A stretch of 64,000 bases of DNA from Antedon bifida (lineage: Eukaryota > Echinodermata > Crinoidea > Comatulida > Antedonidae), in NCBI GenBank assembly GCA_963402885.1, contig OY727093.1, positions 32,363,409 through 32,427,408 on the forward strand. The letters are read 5' to 3'. Positions 1 through 14,122 of this stretch are shown here, one piece after another. The translations under genes were made by a program, and so were the position numbers. The notes beneath the pieces were generated by a model. That model had not been told where the DNA came from. It was given only the letters and a program-made list of their open reading frames with translations, and searched no databases. Every line of letters starts with the position of its first letter. The stretch's first letter is position 1.

Positions 1-1002
1 CTCTGAAACATGTGTGACAACGACGACGACAGAAGAGTTTATTTAGGGAATAAAGTTGCAGGAATGCATGTCCAATGTCTTCTTCTTGTTATTTAAACTT
101 TTCGCAATTACAGAAGTATGTCAACTATGTTTGATGAGTCATGTTTAAGAAACCTCTGGATTCAACGACCAGCAACAGGAGTATAATCATGGAATCGGGT
201 ATCACATGACCAATCCACAAGGCATGTCGGGTGTCAGCGGTTAAATTCACGATTAGTAAGCAAATATGCACAAGGTAATTTCTTTTGTCTTGATCGTGGG
301 TTGTGTTTACCTGATCTTGCAATATGGCACCTCTTTTCTCAGATTATTCCATTTTAAATTGTCTAGTTTTTCCCGTGAGCATTTGATGTTTCCCTGCGGA
401 TCGCATGGAATTAGTTTGAGCAAATGAGTCATCAATTAGCATATGTTGATAGATCGACTTGTAAACAACAAATATGATCATGTAATGTAACCTTTGTTTT
501 TAAAGCACTTTAATTTAAGATTAGATGCAAATTTCAATCCAATAATCATGTGCATTTAAATTATGGCATCAAAATAAATTGGATTTTTTGAATGAGGGAT
601 GTTTTTTATCATTATTGTAGTACTGTAGACATGAACGGATCCAACATTATAGATTAAAAGGGGGAGGGGGGAGGTTAAATATTTCATAAGTGATAAAAAC
701 GGGTTGCAGAAAAATAAAAACAGTTATTTTATTTTAAAAAGACATGACTTCTGTTTAATTTTAGGGTGAGGGGAGGGAGGGCTAAAGCCTGTTTATCCAC
801 CTGTCTAAATCCGTGCCTGGTAGATAACAACATGTTGCTCACATGCATTAACAACACACCTCTATCCTACTACAATACCACAACAACTCTCTCACACCAT
901 CAACAAACCCTCTCACATTGTCACCAAGGTTTCAATATAGTGATACATCCAATTGTCCAATTATCAATCTATTTTCTCATACCCAACTAAACAAGGACTC
1001 AC
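1..1002. other. Intronic sequence of the DUSP gene continuing off the left edge
   Basis: Lies downstream of the second DUSP exon on the minus strand. I searched both strands for the next expected peptide (GF..F...FP.LC) and did not find it. The stretch contains two TGAGTCA heptamers at about 135 and 425, and a G-rich run near 660-675. No gene is supported. Confidence 0.6.
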
Positions 1003-1177
1003 CTGTTACCAAGGAAACATTGTTGAAAACTTGTGTAAGTAGGTTGAGTATGGTGTTAAGAAAGCTGTCAGGTGCAAGCTTGCCCAAGTCCTGCGTACAC
1101 TGGTCATACACTATCACACCACAGATATTGTCTGTGTCCAACTTGCATGCGTTTTCAAGAAGTTCTTTAATCGTCAC
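1003..1177 (-). CDS. DUSP8/16: DUSP8/16-type MAP-kinase phosphatase, second coding exon
   Basis: This exon begins after TTTTCCAG in phase 0 and ends in phase 1 at a GTGAGT donor. It joins exon 1 as RRLQQNK then VTIKELLENACK, exactly where DUSP8 reads KRRLQQGKVTIAEL. It completes the second half of the rhodanese domain: VIVYDQCTQDLGKLAPDSFL aligns with the family's VVYDQSTxDxxxLxxDSFL, and NNVSLVTG with the segment before the GGFxxF motif. The next exon, which should encode GFxxFSxxFPxLC and then the HCxxGxxRS catalytic loop, is not present in 1-1002, so the gene continues off the left edge. Matching phase and family alignment make the assignment strong although no transcript is available. Confidence 0.92.
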
Positions 1178-2333
1178 CTGGAAAATTATGCAAATTAATT
1201 TACTGGTTATGCAAATATGGTAATAGTTTAGATTTCTACAGATTGTCATGTAAGATTTATTGCATAATAATAATATGCATATTTTGTACAACATGAATCA
1301 ATGGCAAATTAAATGATTTAAAAGAATATTAAATAATAACAATAATATGCACATATTGTAGAACATGAATAAATAGCACATTATGCAAATTATGTAGGAA
1401 ATTAACTATTTAAGCTAAGTAGCTGAGGATGAAAAAAAAACTTAGTAAAGTGTAAAACAGATAAAATAATCAAGAATTTACTAGTTATTAAACGGAAGGC
1501 TAGGTAATGGGTGAGGGGTAAATAGAGGGCTGACAGGTAAATTAAGGAAAAATTAAGCAAATTGATCTGAAATAAATGAAAATAAATTATAAAACCCTAA
1601 ATTTCTTGGTAATTATTCATTCATTCCTTGGTATTTCTGTGGATAAACAGTTATTTACAGTAGGTCTGTTAATATTAAACTATGTCTCTAATCCAGATTT
1701 GAGAATACTTAAATATTTTCAAGAATTAAAACCGTAAAACAATCAGTTAACTGTTTTAAAAATCCTTTATTTAAATGATTAGATACCAGATTTTGATTTT
1801 ACTCTAAGATCCGACACGATTTTACAACCACAACAAAATTAAGCATTAAATACAGAATAAAGTCATTATACTTTTGTAAATTATAAATATTTCACAGACA
1901 GAATAAATTTATTGAATGATAAACAAAAGTCTTTATTATGAGATAACAATCAAATTTCAATTATTATGAGTAATTCATTATTGTAATTGGCCCGAAGCGT
2001 CGCCGCTTACCTACCAGGTACAACACAACACTGGTTGCTGCTTAGTCAACTGGTACTTAGTCACATCTAACAATAAAATAATTATTCAAAACGATGCAAT
2101 GATTTGTCATCATTGTTTGCATACCAGCTCCTATACTAATGAATTTTCCCACACAATTGTTAGGATAGGAAATTAAGTACTGTACTCAACAAAACCAATG
2201 GTAACTATACTGTGTATATTTTATAACAAGATGTGGGAGGTCCTTTTTTTTTATACCACAACTATTTTACATTTGTCATGTGGTGTCAATAACCTTGACC
2301 TGCATGATCCTGATTACTATTCAATGATATTAA

Positions 2334-3606
2334 AACATTAATGTATTGGTCTAGCATCAGGCAAACATTAATGTATTGGTCTAGCACCAGGTAAACATTA
2401 ATGTATTGGTCTAGAACCAGATAAACATTAATGTATTGGTCTAGCACCAGGTAAACATTAATGTATTGGTCTAGCATCAGGTAAACATTAATGTATTGGT
2501 CTAGCACCAGGTAAACATTAATGTATTGGTCTAGCACCAGGTAAACATTAATGTATTGGTCTAGCACCAGGTAAACATTAATGTATTGGTCTAGCACCAG
2601 GTAGACATTAATGTATTGGTCTAGCACCAGGTAAACATTAATGTATTGGTCTAGCACCAGGTAAACATTAATGTATTGGTCTAGCACCAGGTAAACATTA
2701 ATGTATTGGTCTAACACCAGGTAAACATTAATGTATTGGTCTAGCACCAGGTAAACATTAATGTATTGGTCTAGCATCAGGTAAACATTAATGTATTGGT
2801 CTAGCACCAGGTAAACATTAATGTATTGGTCTAGCACCAGGTAAACATTAATGTATTGGTCTAGCATCAGGTAAACATTAATGTATTGGTCTAGCACCAG
2901 GTAAACATTAATGTATTGGTCTAGCATCAGGTAAACATTAATGTATTGGTCTAGCACCAGGTAAACATTAATGTATTGGTCTAGCACCAGGTAAACATTA
3001 ATGTATTGGTCTAGCACCAGGTAAACATTAATGTATTGGTCTAGCACCAGATAAACATTAATGTATTGGTCTAGCATCAGGTAAACATTAATGTATTGGT
3101 CTAGCACCAGATAAACATTAATGTATTGGTCTAACACCAGGTAAACATTAATGTATTGGTCTAGCACCAGGTAAACATTAATGTATTGGTCTAGCACCAG
3201 ATAAACATTAATGTATTGGTCTAGCACCAGGTAAACATTAATGTATTGGTCTAGCACCAGGTAAACATTAATGTATTGGTCTAGCATCAGGTAAACATTA
3301 ATGTATTGGTCTAGCACCAGGTAAACATTAATGTATTGGTCTAGCACCAGATAAACATTAATGTATTGGTCTAGCACCAGGTAAACATTAATGTATTGGT
3401 CTAGCACCAGGTAAACATTAATGTATTGGTCTAGCACCAGGTAAACATTAATGTATTGGTCTAGCACCAGGTAAACATTAATGTATTGGTCTAGCAACAG
3501 GTAAACACTAATGTATTGGTCTAGCACCAGGTAAACATTAATGTATTGGTCTAGCATCAGGTAAACATTAATGTATTGGTCTAGCACCAGGTAAACATTA
3601 ATGTAT
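2334..3606. repeat. 30-bp minisatellite, about 42 copies
   Basis: About 42 tandem copies of a 30-bp unit (AACATTAATGTATTGGTCTA followed by GCACCAGGTA) without a single indel. Variation is confined to a few sites, chiefly CACCAG versus CATCAG and GGTAAA versus GATAAA. Because 30 is a multiple of three, the minus strand stays open for about 430 codons, reading a ten-residue repeat (LVLDQYINVY). That ORF has no recognisable domain or splice context and is best read as a by-product of the repeat. The array lies in the DUSP intron. Confidence 0.95.
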
Positions 3607-5135
3607 TATACTATGTACAAACTGAATTCATATTTACTATAATTAATCAATTTACAGCTGATGATTGATGAATTAATCCGGATTTAGGTTATTAAAGACA
3701 TTTTATATTCTTATATTAAAATGAAACAAAATAAAGGTAATATAACTACATACTTAAAAATTAATAATATTTCTAAGCGCAAAATTACAAAGTTCTGACT
3801 GAAAAACTGCAAGTTAACCTCTCTGCCATTTTACATTGCTTACATCTATACACATTTGTAAAAGCATATAGGACATAATATTGTAAAGAAATTGATAGAT
3901 AGTTAGCTGATCATAATGAAAGTTGGAAATTAAAATAAAGTAGAAAGTGAATAATACTCACACCTAAAGATCACAAAACAAATTTACAGAATCTCGCATC
4001 ACACTATTACAAGACAAAGTTTCACTCTCAGTCACTTCGGTTTAATAGACGTTGCACAATTACAATGGGCAAAACAATTCAAGTTATGAATTATAAACCA
4101 TTTACCAGGTAAAAGTCTCAATAGCATTAAGCAATAAAACTTCAAAAAATGAAATAATTTGACGTGTTATGACTCAACCTTAGAAGCCCGACAGTCAGAA
4201 GGTTAGGCAGTGAATCACAGAAACCAAAGCCAACATGTCAATCAGCGTGAGACTCGCAAGAACCCTGGCAGCAGCAGCTACATAATCAAGGTGCGTCGCT
4301 ACTGCAACTCGCTATCGCAAGAAAAAAGTATACGAAAGCATTCAACATACAATAATTCACTATTGTACCTCATCTATAATACTTTTCCTTGTAAGAGAGC
4401 ATGCGCTTACATTACAGTAAGCTGAACCAATAAAAAAAATGGTAGAAATCTAACATTAACGTAAGGAAACAAAACATTTACAAACTTATACATTTTCACA
4501 ATGACATTCACATTAATTAGTACAGGAACTTGGATATCATGTAGCACGGTCACCTCAAAGATATTGTTATAAACTATTTTAAAACAAAATTCTGGAAGAC
4601 AGTCATGCGATTTAAGATAAATAAAAATTGCAAACCGGCCACTGGACGGATGCCACGCAAACCTTGGATGACTGACTACCTTTAGTTTACACACTGGATC
4701 AATGCCATACAAATTTGGGATTCTGTCTGTAATCTTACGTAAATACGGGGAAGGTCTAATGAATCCCATGATCCTTTGCTGTCTCGTTCTCAAGGTCAAG
4801 TTCGTTCACTTAAATAATTTTCTTTTTCTGCCTGAGGTCATTAACATAGAAGCCACGTCCTCGCGGATTGTGATGAGTAACAATTGTAATCTAATCAGGA
4901 ATTGAAAATGCAATCATCGTCGCATCAAATACGTGAAATCATGAATCACCTGATAAATCATCAACAACGTAGATTATAATCTCAATTCAGATTAAATTCA
5001 ATTTTTTTGAGTCAAAATATAATTTTTTTAAATATTTTTATATTGATTCTAAGTACCTTTTTCTAAAATCTATCTAACAACTCTGTGAACCCAATTACTG
5101 AGGTTTAAAATATAGTTTATCAGATAAACTTCTTA

Positions 5136-5292
5136 AAGGTCTGTCTACACTATCATTGCATCAAACTTTGTGACAAAAAAAAATTGATGTGCCCATATAT
5201 GGACATGATGATGTCATATCACTACCATATTTGGGAATATTACTACCATATTTAGGGACACACAAACTAGTTTGATCGTATAGACATAGCTT
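5136..5292. mobile_element. MITE-A copy 1 (diverged)
   Basis: Small inverted-repeat element with ends resembling GCTCTGTCTACACTATCAAA and its complement. It has the shared interior: a TGATGTGCCCATATATGG-type block followed by repeated CACTACCATATTTGGG. The ends are mutated here (TAGACATAGCTT), suggesting an older copy. No coding capacity. Confidence 0.75.
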
Positions 5293-5623
5293 AATAAAGA
5301 GTGAAACTTCCAGTAAAAGTATAGTTTTAATAACCTTGTCCGTATGGTTATAAAAACAATGGAATCATTATAGTTTATGACATATTTCCACTGTGTGTAA
5401 AAGGGAAATACAAACAAAGTATGGTTTGTGCTTTTTCCATGAAACAATTCACTGTTACTAATTCCGGGGCAATTCCCAATTTGTATTTATACTTTTACAA
5501 CCCTGGGAAAAGATGATGAAATGTAGATAGATACAGTAAATTTAAATCCTAGATTTTCAAAACTTTCAAAACATAAAAAATGAAATCTTCAAAAAATGTT
5601 TTCATCTGGTTTTTATATTAAAT

Positions 5624-5787
5624 CTGTATAATTATATTAATTCTTTATGTTAAACCATGAATACGTACGTCTGCATGTTAAAGTAATTCATTTGAAGAAG
5701 TGGTAGACCCAGAAAATGAAAAAACTTAAGTTAACATGCACACATACGTATTCCTGAATGGTTTAACATAAAGAATTATATACAGAT
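5624..5787. mobile_element. Inverted-repeat element (MITE-like) with ~55-bp arms
   Basis: Two arms read TTCTTTATGTTAAACCAT with GAATACGTACG, and their reverse complement, around a ~50-bp centre. The flanks remain complementary outward (CTGTATA / TATACAG). The sequence following it (about 5785-5870) resembles 10393-10475, so it adjoins another dispersed repeat. No ORF. Confidence 0.6.
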
Positions 5788-7429
5788 GAAAAATGAAGAT
5801 TAAGAAAATCAGATTTTGCCATTTTGTTGTTTTAATAAAGTTAATCACTTCCACTGGAAAAAAACGAAAACAAATAATTATAAAATGACAAAACAAACTG
5901 TTAAATTACAACAATACGCCATTTTCATAAATATATCAATCATTCGATTTCATTTTTGAAAAGTTTTTGGAAATAGTTTTTTATTAAGTTCAGTACAAAA
6001 GCTAGTTCAGGGAATGGATTTAAAAGAGTTGTTGTTTTCACTGAAATTTCCAGATTATGGAATAATGCCAAACAAAAAGTTGGATATGTTTTTCTTTTTA
6101 GTTGTTTTCGCAAAAGTTTGGTGTATGTGAGTCATCAAGAGTCTAGATTTTTTTCTTTTGTGTTCTAAACAGGAAGGATAGATGATCATATCATGTATAA
6201 TCAATTAGAAATTCATCATATTACTGTGTTATCAGTAAAAAGCATCTTTACTCGACCACAACAACAGAAAAAGATTAAATGATCCATTTGCAGCGGTGTC
6301 TGGTTGTTGCATCTTCTATTAAACATACAAATTAAAATATAAATACAACAATTTAAATATATTAATAAAAAAAAATCAAATAATGAATTAGAAATGAATT
6401 AAGTTATAAATAAAAGATTTATTGACCACCAGCTCTTTAGGTCATAAATATACTTCAGTACTACTACAGTAGAATCCCAACTGAGGGGACACCTTTCACA
6501 GGAAAGTGTGCCCTTTTAATTACCAGACATCCCAAAAGACCGGGATCTTCTGTATTGCTTTTATACTGGTCAATTAAAGTGCAGGAAACGTTCAGTTTTG
6601 GCTATCCAGAGACAGATTGGTAGTACATACACAAGTATAACACAATAATTAAGAAGGTGAAATACGATATGTATATTCTTAAAAAAATGTACAACAGAAT
6701 TCTAACTATAAATGTATACCATTACTGAAATACAAGACATGTTTGTAAATTAGTAATTCACATTCCTGAAGGAATGCAAATGTTTGATAATTTACAAGTA
6801 TCTGATTCCAACTGGATCATGACACATACAATTGTAATTTTGTGTATTTATAATCACAAGAAATAATTGTTTCCTTCTGATCAACACAAATATTTTAAAT
6901 AATTTTAACAATCAAAGCTGATACACAAATTGGTGCACAGCTAAAAATCTAATAGGGAGGGGATGGCAAACTACAATAGAACCTCCTTGGGACATTACAA
7001 AGTGTCTCTTTAGGGATGTCCCCAGAATAGGTTGGTTTTAGTGTTAAAATATTATTATCCCTCATCTGTTTCATGGGAAAGTGTCCCCGTAATAGAGGTG
7101 TTCTCTGAAAAGAGGTTTTCCAAAGGAGGGGTATACTGTAGTAAAGTAGGAGAAAAAGCTAAAAATTTATAATAAAACCATGGAGAAATGACTCCACGAT
7201 GATAAAACTTGATTTTCTTTTTTAAAACTGGATTTAATGAGTTAGTGCCTAATATCCTGGATGGTGTAGCACTTGAGTAGGCAGTGTAGTACAAGGGAAG
7301 GCCAGCGTACACAGGTTTTCACACGAGTCACAACAAACTGAGTCACTCTACCTTCCTGCGTGTGTAATACCAGAAGGACGGACAGACGATCAACAGCTTT
7401 GGACAGGTCACTAAATTAACCCCCTAGGG

Positions 7430-7576
7430 GCCTGTTTCTGCTGCGAAAAAATAACCATGTGATTAAATTACCCCCAATTTCTTGGTTGCAGACACATCAA
7501 AAAAGTTTCAATAACCGGTTTAAAATGGCATGGTCAGGATATAACAGGTTATTACTTTTTTAGCAGCACAAACTGC
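7430..7576. mobile_element. Possible small inverted-repeat element
   Basis: Left arm TGTTTCTGCTGCGAAAAAAT then AACC; right arm is an imperfect complement (GGTTATTACTTTTTTAGCAG then CACAAAC). About 147 bp in all. No target duplication was identified, so the call is tentative. Confidence 0.4.
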
Positions 7577-9081
7577 TGTTATTGACATAACCATGATAAT
7601 AATTGACCAATCCACAGCAAGAAATAAAATTAGTCATACAGTAAAATTTACCGAAAATAAATTTTGAACATGGAAATTATTTAATAGACATTGTCAAGTA
7701 AAAGTACAGTAAATTGAGCCAGTAAGCATTATCATGGTTCACTTAACTACCGGTACTCAAGTACATTAAGATACAAACTTAACATGCTCTACCGGTAGTG
7801 ATGTATTTCCAGTCATTTCAAACTGTAGTAGATCACTTCCTTTATAATGTCAATTTGAGAAGTCATAGACCTACTTTATATATAACATTGCATATTGCTG
7901 ATGAATTATGGAGGGCAGAAGACTCTCCCAAAATGAAGAATTGTTATTTTTCACTTAAAATTAATCATTTGTTTACTTGCCAACTGAGGCTGGAATAAAA
8001 AAAAAACAATCGAAAAAAAACCAATAATTCATAATGAATCAAAAGATAGAGTTAAGAGTGCATAGAATGGTGTTCAGGTTATCGGAATAAAATTCAATCT
8101 ACAACCGACGACGTATTGAGACAACGCAAGTGGTCATGTTCACCTTCTTATACCACCCAATATAATGTTGAGGTTAACTTAACTCAGAATGTAATAGAAT
8201 AGTGATATACTGTACACACCTTCCTATCAGGTAATGATGTCATTTTTGTATAAATATCTCGGCATCTTTATTTCACTTTCAAAAAAGATTCAATAAGGCA
8301 AATAAAAATCCGTAGCAGCCAAAAAAGCTGGATTGAGGATTTTTTACAAAAGGCCTTTAAATAAAAACATCAAAACAAACAATTTCATGCAAAAAAATTT
8401 AAGCAGCAACATTGAAAACTTTCGCAATGAGCATAGAAGGTGAAAATCCAAGAGAATCAAAAGATGGGTGATGAACCATCAAAAGATGGGTGACGAACCT
8501 TTATACAGAAGCAGCTAAACTGCAATGTAACTTTGGTAATTTAATTTGTTTGATGAGGGCGACTTAAAAAAACGAGGCTGACATGCATGACGCCCTTAAC
8601 ACTTTTAATAGATGAAAGAGTATGTAAACATTGCTAAAACAAACCCCCATTGCTATAATTATCAAAATAAGAACATTTTGAAGCAAAAAATAATAAAATC
8701 TAATATAGTTTAAAGACTGTTACCAGTAAAAATGTTATTTTTAATTCATTGATTACATCCTATTGCCATAGGGGTACTGAACACAAACCACACACTTTAC
8801 AATGGTTGTATTGATACTTAACTCCAACAAGGTCCACGATCTTAACAACAGTGATTCTAAGCCATTATGAGTCATTTTAACTTTGCAAGACTGAATTCAA
8901 GAAAAACTTAATTAGGAAATGGTATTATCTTTAAATGATGTTTTTCCAAGGAATTAGTCTCTTATCTCAATATGCAAAGAGACATTATTTAATTCTGTAC
9001 GTGATGTAATGCAAGATAAATCCTAGTGAGGAGAGAAGTAAGATTACATACATTGCATTGTATTATGTTTGACAAATATCT

Positions 9082-9253
9082 AAAGCTCTGTCCACACTAT
9101 CAAACTACACTATCAAACTAGTTTGAGAAAAAAAAGTGTGACGTGTCCAAATATGGTAGTGATATGCCCAAATATGGTAGTGATATGACATCATCATGTC
9201 CAGGGCACATCACATTTTGTCACATAAAGTTTGATAGTGTAGACAGAGATTTA
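9082..9253. mobile_element. MITE-A copy 2
   Basis: Ends AAGCTCTGTCCACACTATC and GATAGTGTAGACAGAG. The interior has two CCAAATATGGTAGTGATATG blocks and a CATCATGTCC block, the same design as the copies at 33-58 kb. It lies in the DUSP intron. No ORF. Confidence 0.85.
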
Positions 9254-9837
9254 GGCTACTTATTTCAGGATGCCATGGAGTGATATTAAGTTGAGACTTC
9301 TTTCTCCTCAGAGAAACAAACAAAAGAATGCAAAGTGTGAAAGGAAGGGATTCAAATATAATTCATAAGATACGTTGAGATATGATGCATTGTCCCAAGA
9401 GTTGGTAAACAATGATGCATCCTATAAATAAAGCAATGACACCAATATCAAGTTGTCAACAAATGACTTAAAAATGAGCTAAGATATCCAGGTATGTGCT
9501 TAAATCTGAGGAGTATGTTATAAGATCACATGATGAGAATGAGATAACAATAGCAAGGTGAGTCATCTATTGTCTGCTGTCATGGCTGCCTGTCACTCAT
9601 GGATACTCAGTGACACATAAATTACTTAAATAATGAGTGTGGCAGTCAATAAGCAGTTTCCCTAATAAGTAGTTATTTAAGTAAAGTGCTCTTTCTTCGG
9701 GTTAGAATAATAAGAACGGTGTTTAAAAAAAACAATTTTATATTAAATAAATGTTAATTTAATCAATTATATCTGACCATTCTGCTTTAATATTTATTAT
9801 CAAACGCTAATTTGTAAGACCAGCAGGAATTTAATAA

Positions 9838-10078
9838 AGAACACAAATCACATTAATAGTTAAATATTTTTACTTTGTATAAAATATGTGACATACTTTG
9901 AATACAATATAGAACAAAAAAATAATGTTTATGATGACAATACTTGGAAAACAACAAAAACCACATTAATAGTTGAATATCTTAAATTGGTATAACATTA
10001 TGTGACATACTTTGAATACAATATAGAACAAAAAAAAAACCATGTTTATGATGACAATACTTGGAAAACAACAATACA
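9838..10078. repeat. Tandem duplication of a ~118-bp unit
   Basis: Two adjacent near-identical copies containing CACATTAATAGTTAAATAT, GTGACATACTTTGAATACAA and GTTTATGATGACAATACTTG. A simple local duplication in the DUSP intron, with no gene inside. Confidence 0.85.
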
Positions 10079-10368
10079 GTAGACGACTATTATTGATAAA
10101 AACAATGAAAGGAAGATGCTAATTAGTATCTGTGTCAAGATGAGGTCATCTCTTGATAGCATCTCTCCCAGGGTTCTATCACATTTATTGTTTCTTTTTA
10201 CTTTCTGTTCGGACGTTAGAGAATAACTAAACAATACCATTATAATTTATGGATTTACTACAGATCATGATTTATTGCAATTTTCATTTTGCTCTCCAGA
10301 CATGAAAACAAAGATAGTAGGCTAAACTTTATTTTGTAATATGATCAAGACAATTTTGCCAAAGGTTT

Positions 10369-10670
10369 AAGATTTATTGTCCCCCAAAAACATGAAAAAT
10401 GAAGATTAATAAAATCAGACTTTTATATAGTCCATTATGCAGTTTTAATAAAGTTATTTACTTCAGTAAAAAAAAATATATATTATTTCACTTATAAATA
10501 AAAAGAAACAGAAATATTTACTTTTAACCAAAAACCAGTATACTTTTTGCTTTAAAATATATTTTTGGATCCAGCTTTTGGTCAAAGTGAATAACTATTA
10601 TGTGACATTAAAATGGCATATTTAAAAAAAAATGTAAAAAAAAAAATTTGTAGGGGGACAATGTATCTTT
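10369..10670. mobile_element. MITE-like element with ATTGTCCCCC ends
   Basis: About 300 bp, AT-rich, bounded by AAGATTTATTGTCCCCC on the left and an imperfect reverse complement (GGGGGACAATGTATCTTT) on the right. Part of its interior recurs at 5785-5870. A matching terminus, GGGGACAATAAATCTT, is seen at 46235-46250. No ORF. Confidence 0.6.
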
Positions 10671-11687
10671 AAAATCTGTAATTTTTCTTTTTTCTACAAA
10701 TCTCCCTGTTCATAAAATAATATATGTGTATTTGAAATTGAAAATGTCTTCTCCTTCTTCCGGTTGAGTCAATCTCTTTTGTAAACACATTACAATATTC
10801 CTAATGATTCTTCAATTACGATTCTTCAGGTGTGCCATTGTTTAGTCATCATGAAAATCTTAAAGACTCGTTTGTACGACGAACCACCAACATCTTTACT
10901 CCAGACACACCCAATGACCGTTGCCATGATTGGTGGTAGTACCACTTTAATTATTTTATCAGGCTTTTCTGAGTCATGTATTGTTTAGCTATGTAATAAA
11001 ACAAACCACGTTCAATGCAGATTTGTTATTGTAAACACAATGAAGAAACAAAACTGATTTCCGAAATAGGTTGAACAGATTGTTTACAAAAAGGGCTTTC
11101 ACAACTCCAAGAGGTTTTAATGTATTTTTAGTCAATGATGTTATTGTTAATGTTTTCATTTTGTATTGTTTATCATAAGGTTACATATTGTACAAGATCT
11201 TGAGTAAATATGACATAATCAGTTTCTAAAGTTCACATTACCCATAATACACCAACTATAAAACAAATATTTTGATTCAATTGCAGAGATAATAATGCAA
11301 GATAATGATGTAAGACAGAAAACAAGCAAACGAAAAGTCAAATTCATAATGATGATAATAATTTATCTTTTTGAAAATAAAATTGAACTGAATTGAAAAA
11401 TTGAGTTGAATGAATAAAAAAATTATTTATGATTTTAGGGAAGTTTACTTTGATGACTATTTTGGAAAAAAAAATTTAAAACATGCTTCACATTTGGCAC
11501 CCCATAGCATATCCCAAGGAGCATCCTTTTGGTACCCAGCTCGGTTTTCCTAATAATTGATATTTCTGGCAATGAATGAAGCCCTGAGTGATCTAGGATG
11601 AAGAGTGTTATTGTTTACATGTTGAAACAAGAAAACAACAGTATGAGTCAGTGGCCCAGGATTTGGTATTGGTCCAACAAAACAGGT

Positions 11688-12075
11688 TAAATCAACTCAT
11701 ACGGGTTAACAATGTGAATTGACATCAACAGGGTTAGTATGGGTTGTCTTTGGTTAGCCTATTTCTTGCTCGGAGTCTAGATAATTTTAATAATCAACAA
11801 ACACTTAAAGCGCTCTGATCTTTACGAAATAGCGCTATATAAATGTCGCATTATTATTATGGTTAAATCAACTCATAGCTGGGATAACAATGTAAATTGA
11901 CATCAACAGGGTTAGTATGGCTTGTCTTTGGTTAGCCTATTTCATGCTCAGAATCTAGATAATTTTAATAATCAACACACACTCAAAGCGCTCTGATCTT
12001 TACTAAATAACACTATAAAAATGTCGCATTATTATTATGGTTAAATCATCTCATATGGGATAACAATGTAAACCA
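11688..12075. repeat. 2.3 tandem copies of a ~177-bp unit with a SINE-like tail
   Basis: Each unit contains TGACATCAACAGGGTTAGTA, GTCTTTGGTTAGCCTATTTC and AAAGCGCTCTGATCTTTAC, then GCGCTATATAAATGTCGC and ATTATTATTAT. The last part is the kind of 3' tail carried by animal SINEs and L2-like LINEs, so the duplicated unit probably includes a retroposon 3' end. Confidence 0.7.
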
Positions 12076-13779
12076 ACATCAACGGACTAGGGAGTGATGA
12101 CTAACAAAGCTTTTTTTTTCTTTTAATTTGTTTTCTATTAAAAAAGGTGATTTTACCGGGATTTGAACCATGCAGTAAATTGCTAGGGGAAATCTTTAAC
12201 TTTGGTTTATTTATAACTTGAAATAAGTATGAATAATATCTCTATTTTTAGCAGCAGATATTAAAATTTACAAGAGATGTCAGTATTATTAATAATACTG
12301 ATAACCTTTTTATGCTTCGTTACATATTAAAACTAATTCACCCTGTAGAAACATGCATTTCTTAATTGAATATTAAAATCTATTAAAAAACTAATTACTT
12401 ATTATTAATGTAGGATGTTTACTGGAAAACACTTCAAAGTTCAACTTTAATATGCCAAAGATCTAGAATATTAATTCAATATATTATGAATCATTATCAT
12501 ACAAGAACTACTGTTTTGTTCGCTTTATTCTATTTCGGAAGTAAATAATCAAAATGCATTATAGGTAGTAGTAATAGTAGTGTCATGCTTATTTATCAAT
12601 TTGCAATTGATCTATTTTTACCTAAAAAGGGTAGACCTAGTTGTGTAATGTACCGCTGGTTAACTCTATTGTTAAGGAGCTTTAGACCCTGAACTTGTTA
12701 ATGGGAAATGAAGTTATTTTACCTTACATGATTACAGTACAATCAATACAATCACACATTGTTACTTCACTACCGTAAATGGGTATATTCAATAATTGCT
12801 ATAGTACTGTACTTGGGTTCTTTTATTTGTGAACTACTGGAACAAATTTAGATCGATGTCGCACTTATTTCCTTCAATAAGAACAAAATAAGGCTTACTG
12901 ACTGAATATGGAAGATATAAAAAAGATGGAAACGAGGGTGGGAGCTGGATAAATATTTGATATGTTGATATTCTGTTTTATAACCAGTAACCAATTTTGT
13001 TTTTATACCTGTTTGTGAAAACACAATCAAGATAATTTGAACTTGAACAACGAAAACTTTGTTTTGCTAGCTCTATCCACCCATCCTCTCAGCCACAAAG
13101 GATTTCCATAAATTTAAATAAAGAATCAGTTAATAGAAAATTAAGCAAAAAGAATAAAAAGAATCAATAGTATATAACAACAAAGAAACCTCTGAATCAT
13201 CATCAACGATTACCCATCTGTCCCAAAAATTTAACAAGGAACAAAGATTGTGGTCATAGCCTGCGTCCCTCGTAAACCAATCAGCGAAAATAAAATCATG
13301 TTATTTTCATTTTTTCATTATTTTTTGTATTTTGTTGGAGACAATCAAGGCCAAGCATAAACTTAGAACAAACGTTAGAACAATAAATGGTAGTAATATA
13401 CAGCTTGCATTTTGCTTCAAGAATCTCTGACTCATGTATCTTTACTCATAGCAGCACAAAGCACTCCCCACAACAAAGGGGATTTCTCTTTCAATTTGGA
13501 AAGTGAAAATAAATATGGATCAACATGTGATAATATTAATAACACATATTTAATAATCTATTATTCTCCAATATTTAGTAAACTATCTATTAAAACTAAA
13601 TTATATATTTTTTTTAACTTTTTTTAAAAGTATTATCACTAGTTAAAACTTTAAGGTATTCTTACAAAATTCACTCATTAATTTCTTTAATTGATAATAA
13701 TTAATTTGTTTTTATCTTTTATTATTAGTCACTATAGTCACTCTTAAGGTTGAGATATGAAATTCGTGGGTTTATCTCC

Positions 13780-14010
13780 TGGTTAAACCATAGATAATAT
13801 CTCCTGGTTAAACCATAGATAATATCTCTATGGTTTAACCATAGAGACAATATCTCTAGGTTTAACCATATAGACAATATCTCTAGGTTTAACCATATAG
13901 ACAATATCTCTAGGTTTAACCATAGAGACAATATCTCTAGGTTTAACCATATAGAGATATCTTTAGGTTTAACCATAGAGAGATAATATCTGTATGGTTT
14001 AACCAGGATT
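13780..14010. repeat. Short tandem repeat array around GGTTTAACCATA
   Basis: Roughly seven to eight units of about 32 bp built from CTAGGTTTAACCATAGAGAC and AATATCTC. The unit is partly self-complementary (GGTTTAACC), and the outer units are inverted relative to the central ones. A minus-strand ORF across it is a by-product. Confidence 0.85.
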
Positions 14011-14122
14011 TCTTTTTAAAACAATTTAAGCATTATGCATTGGCATAGAAATAGGAAGCAAACAAAACCACCCCTCACCTGGCATTGGTTTCTGAAAAAG
14101 GATGCAAAGATTAAGGAGGTAG

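Noticed and set aside
2286..3587. 433-residue repetitive ORF on the minus strand
   Set aside because: It exists only because the 30-bp unit is divisible by three and lacks stops; no start context, splice partner or domain.
2334..3606. CRISPR-like direct repeats
   Set aside because: The repeats abut with no unique spacers, and the window is clearly eukaryotic.
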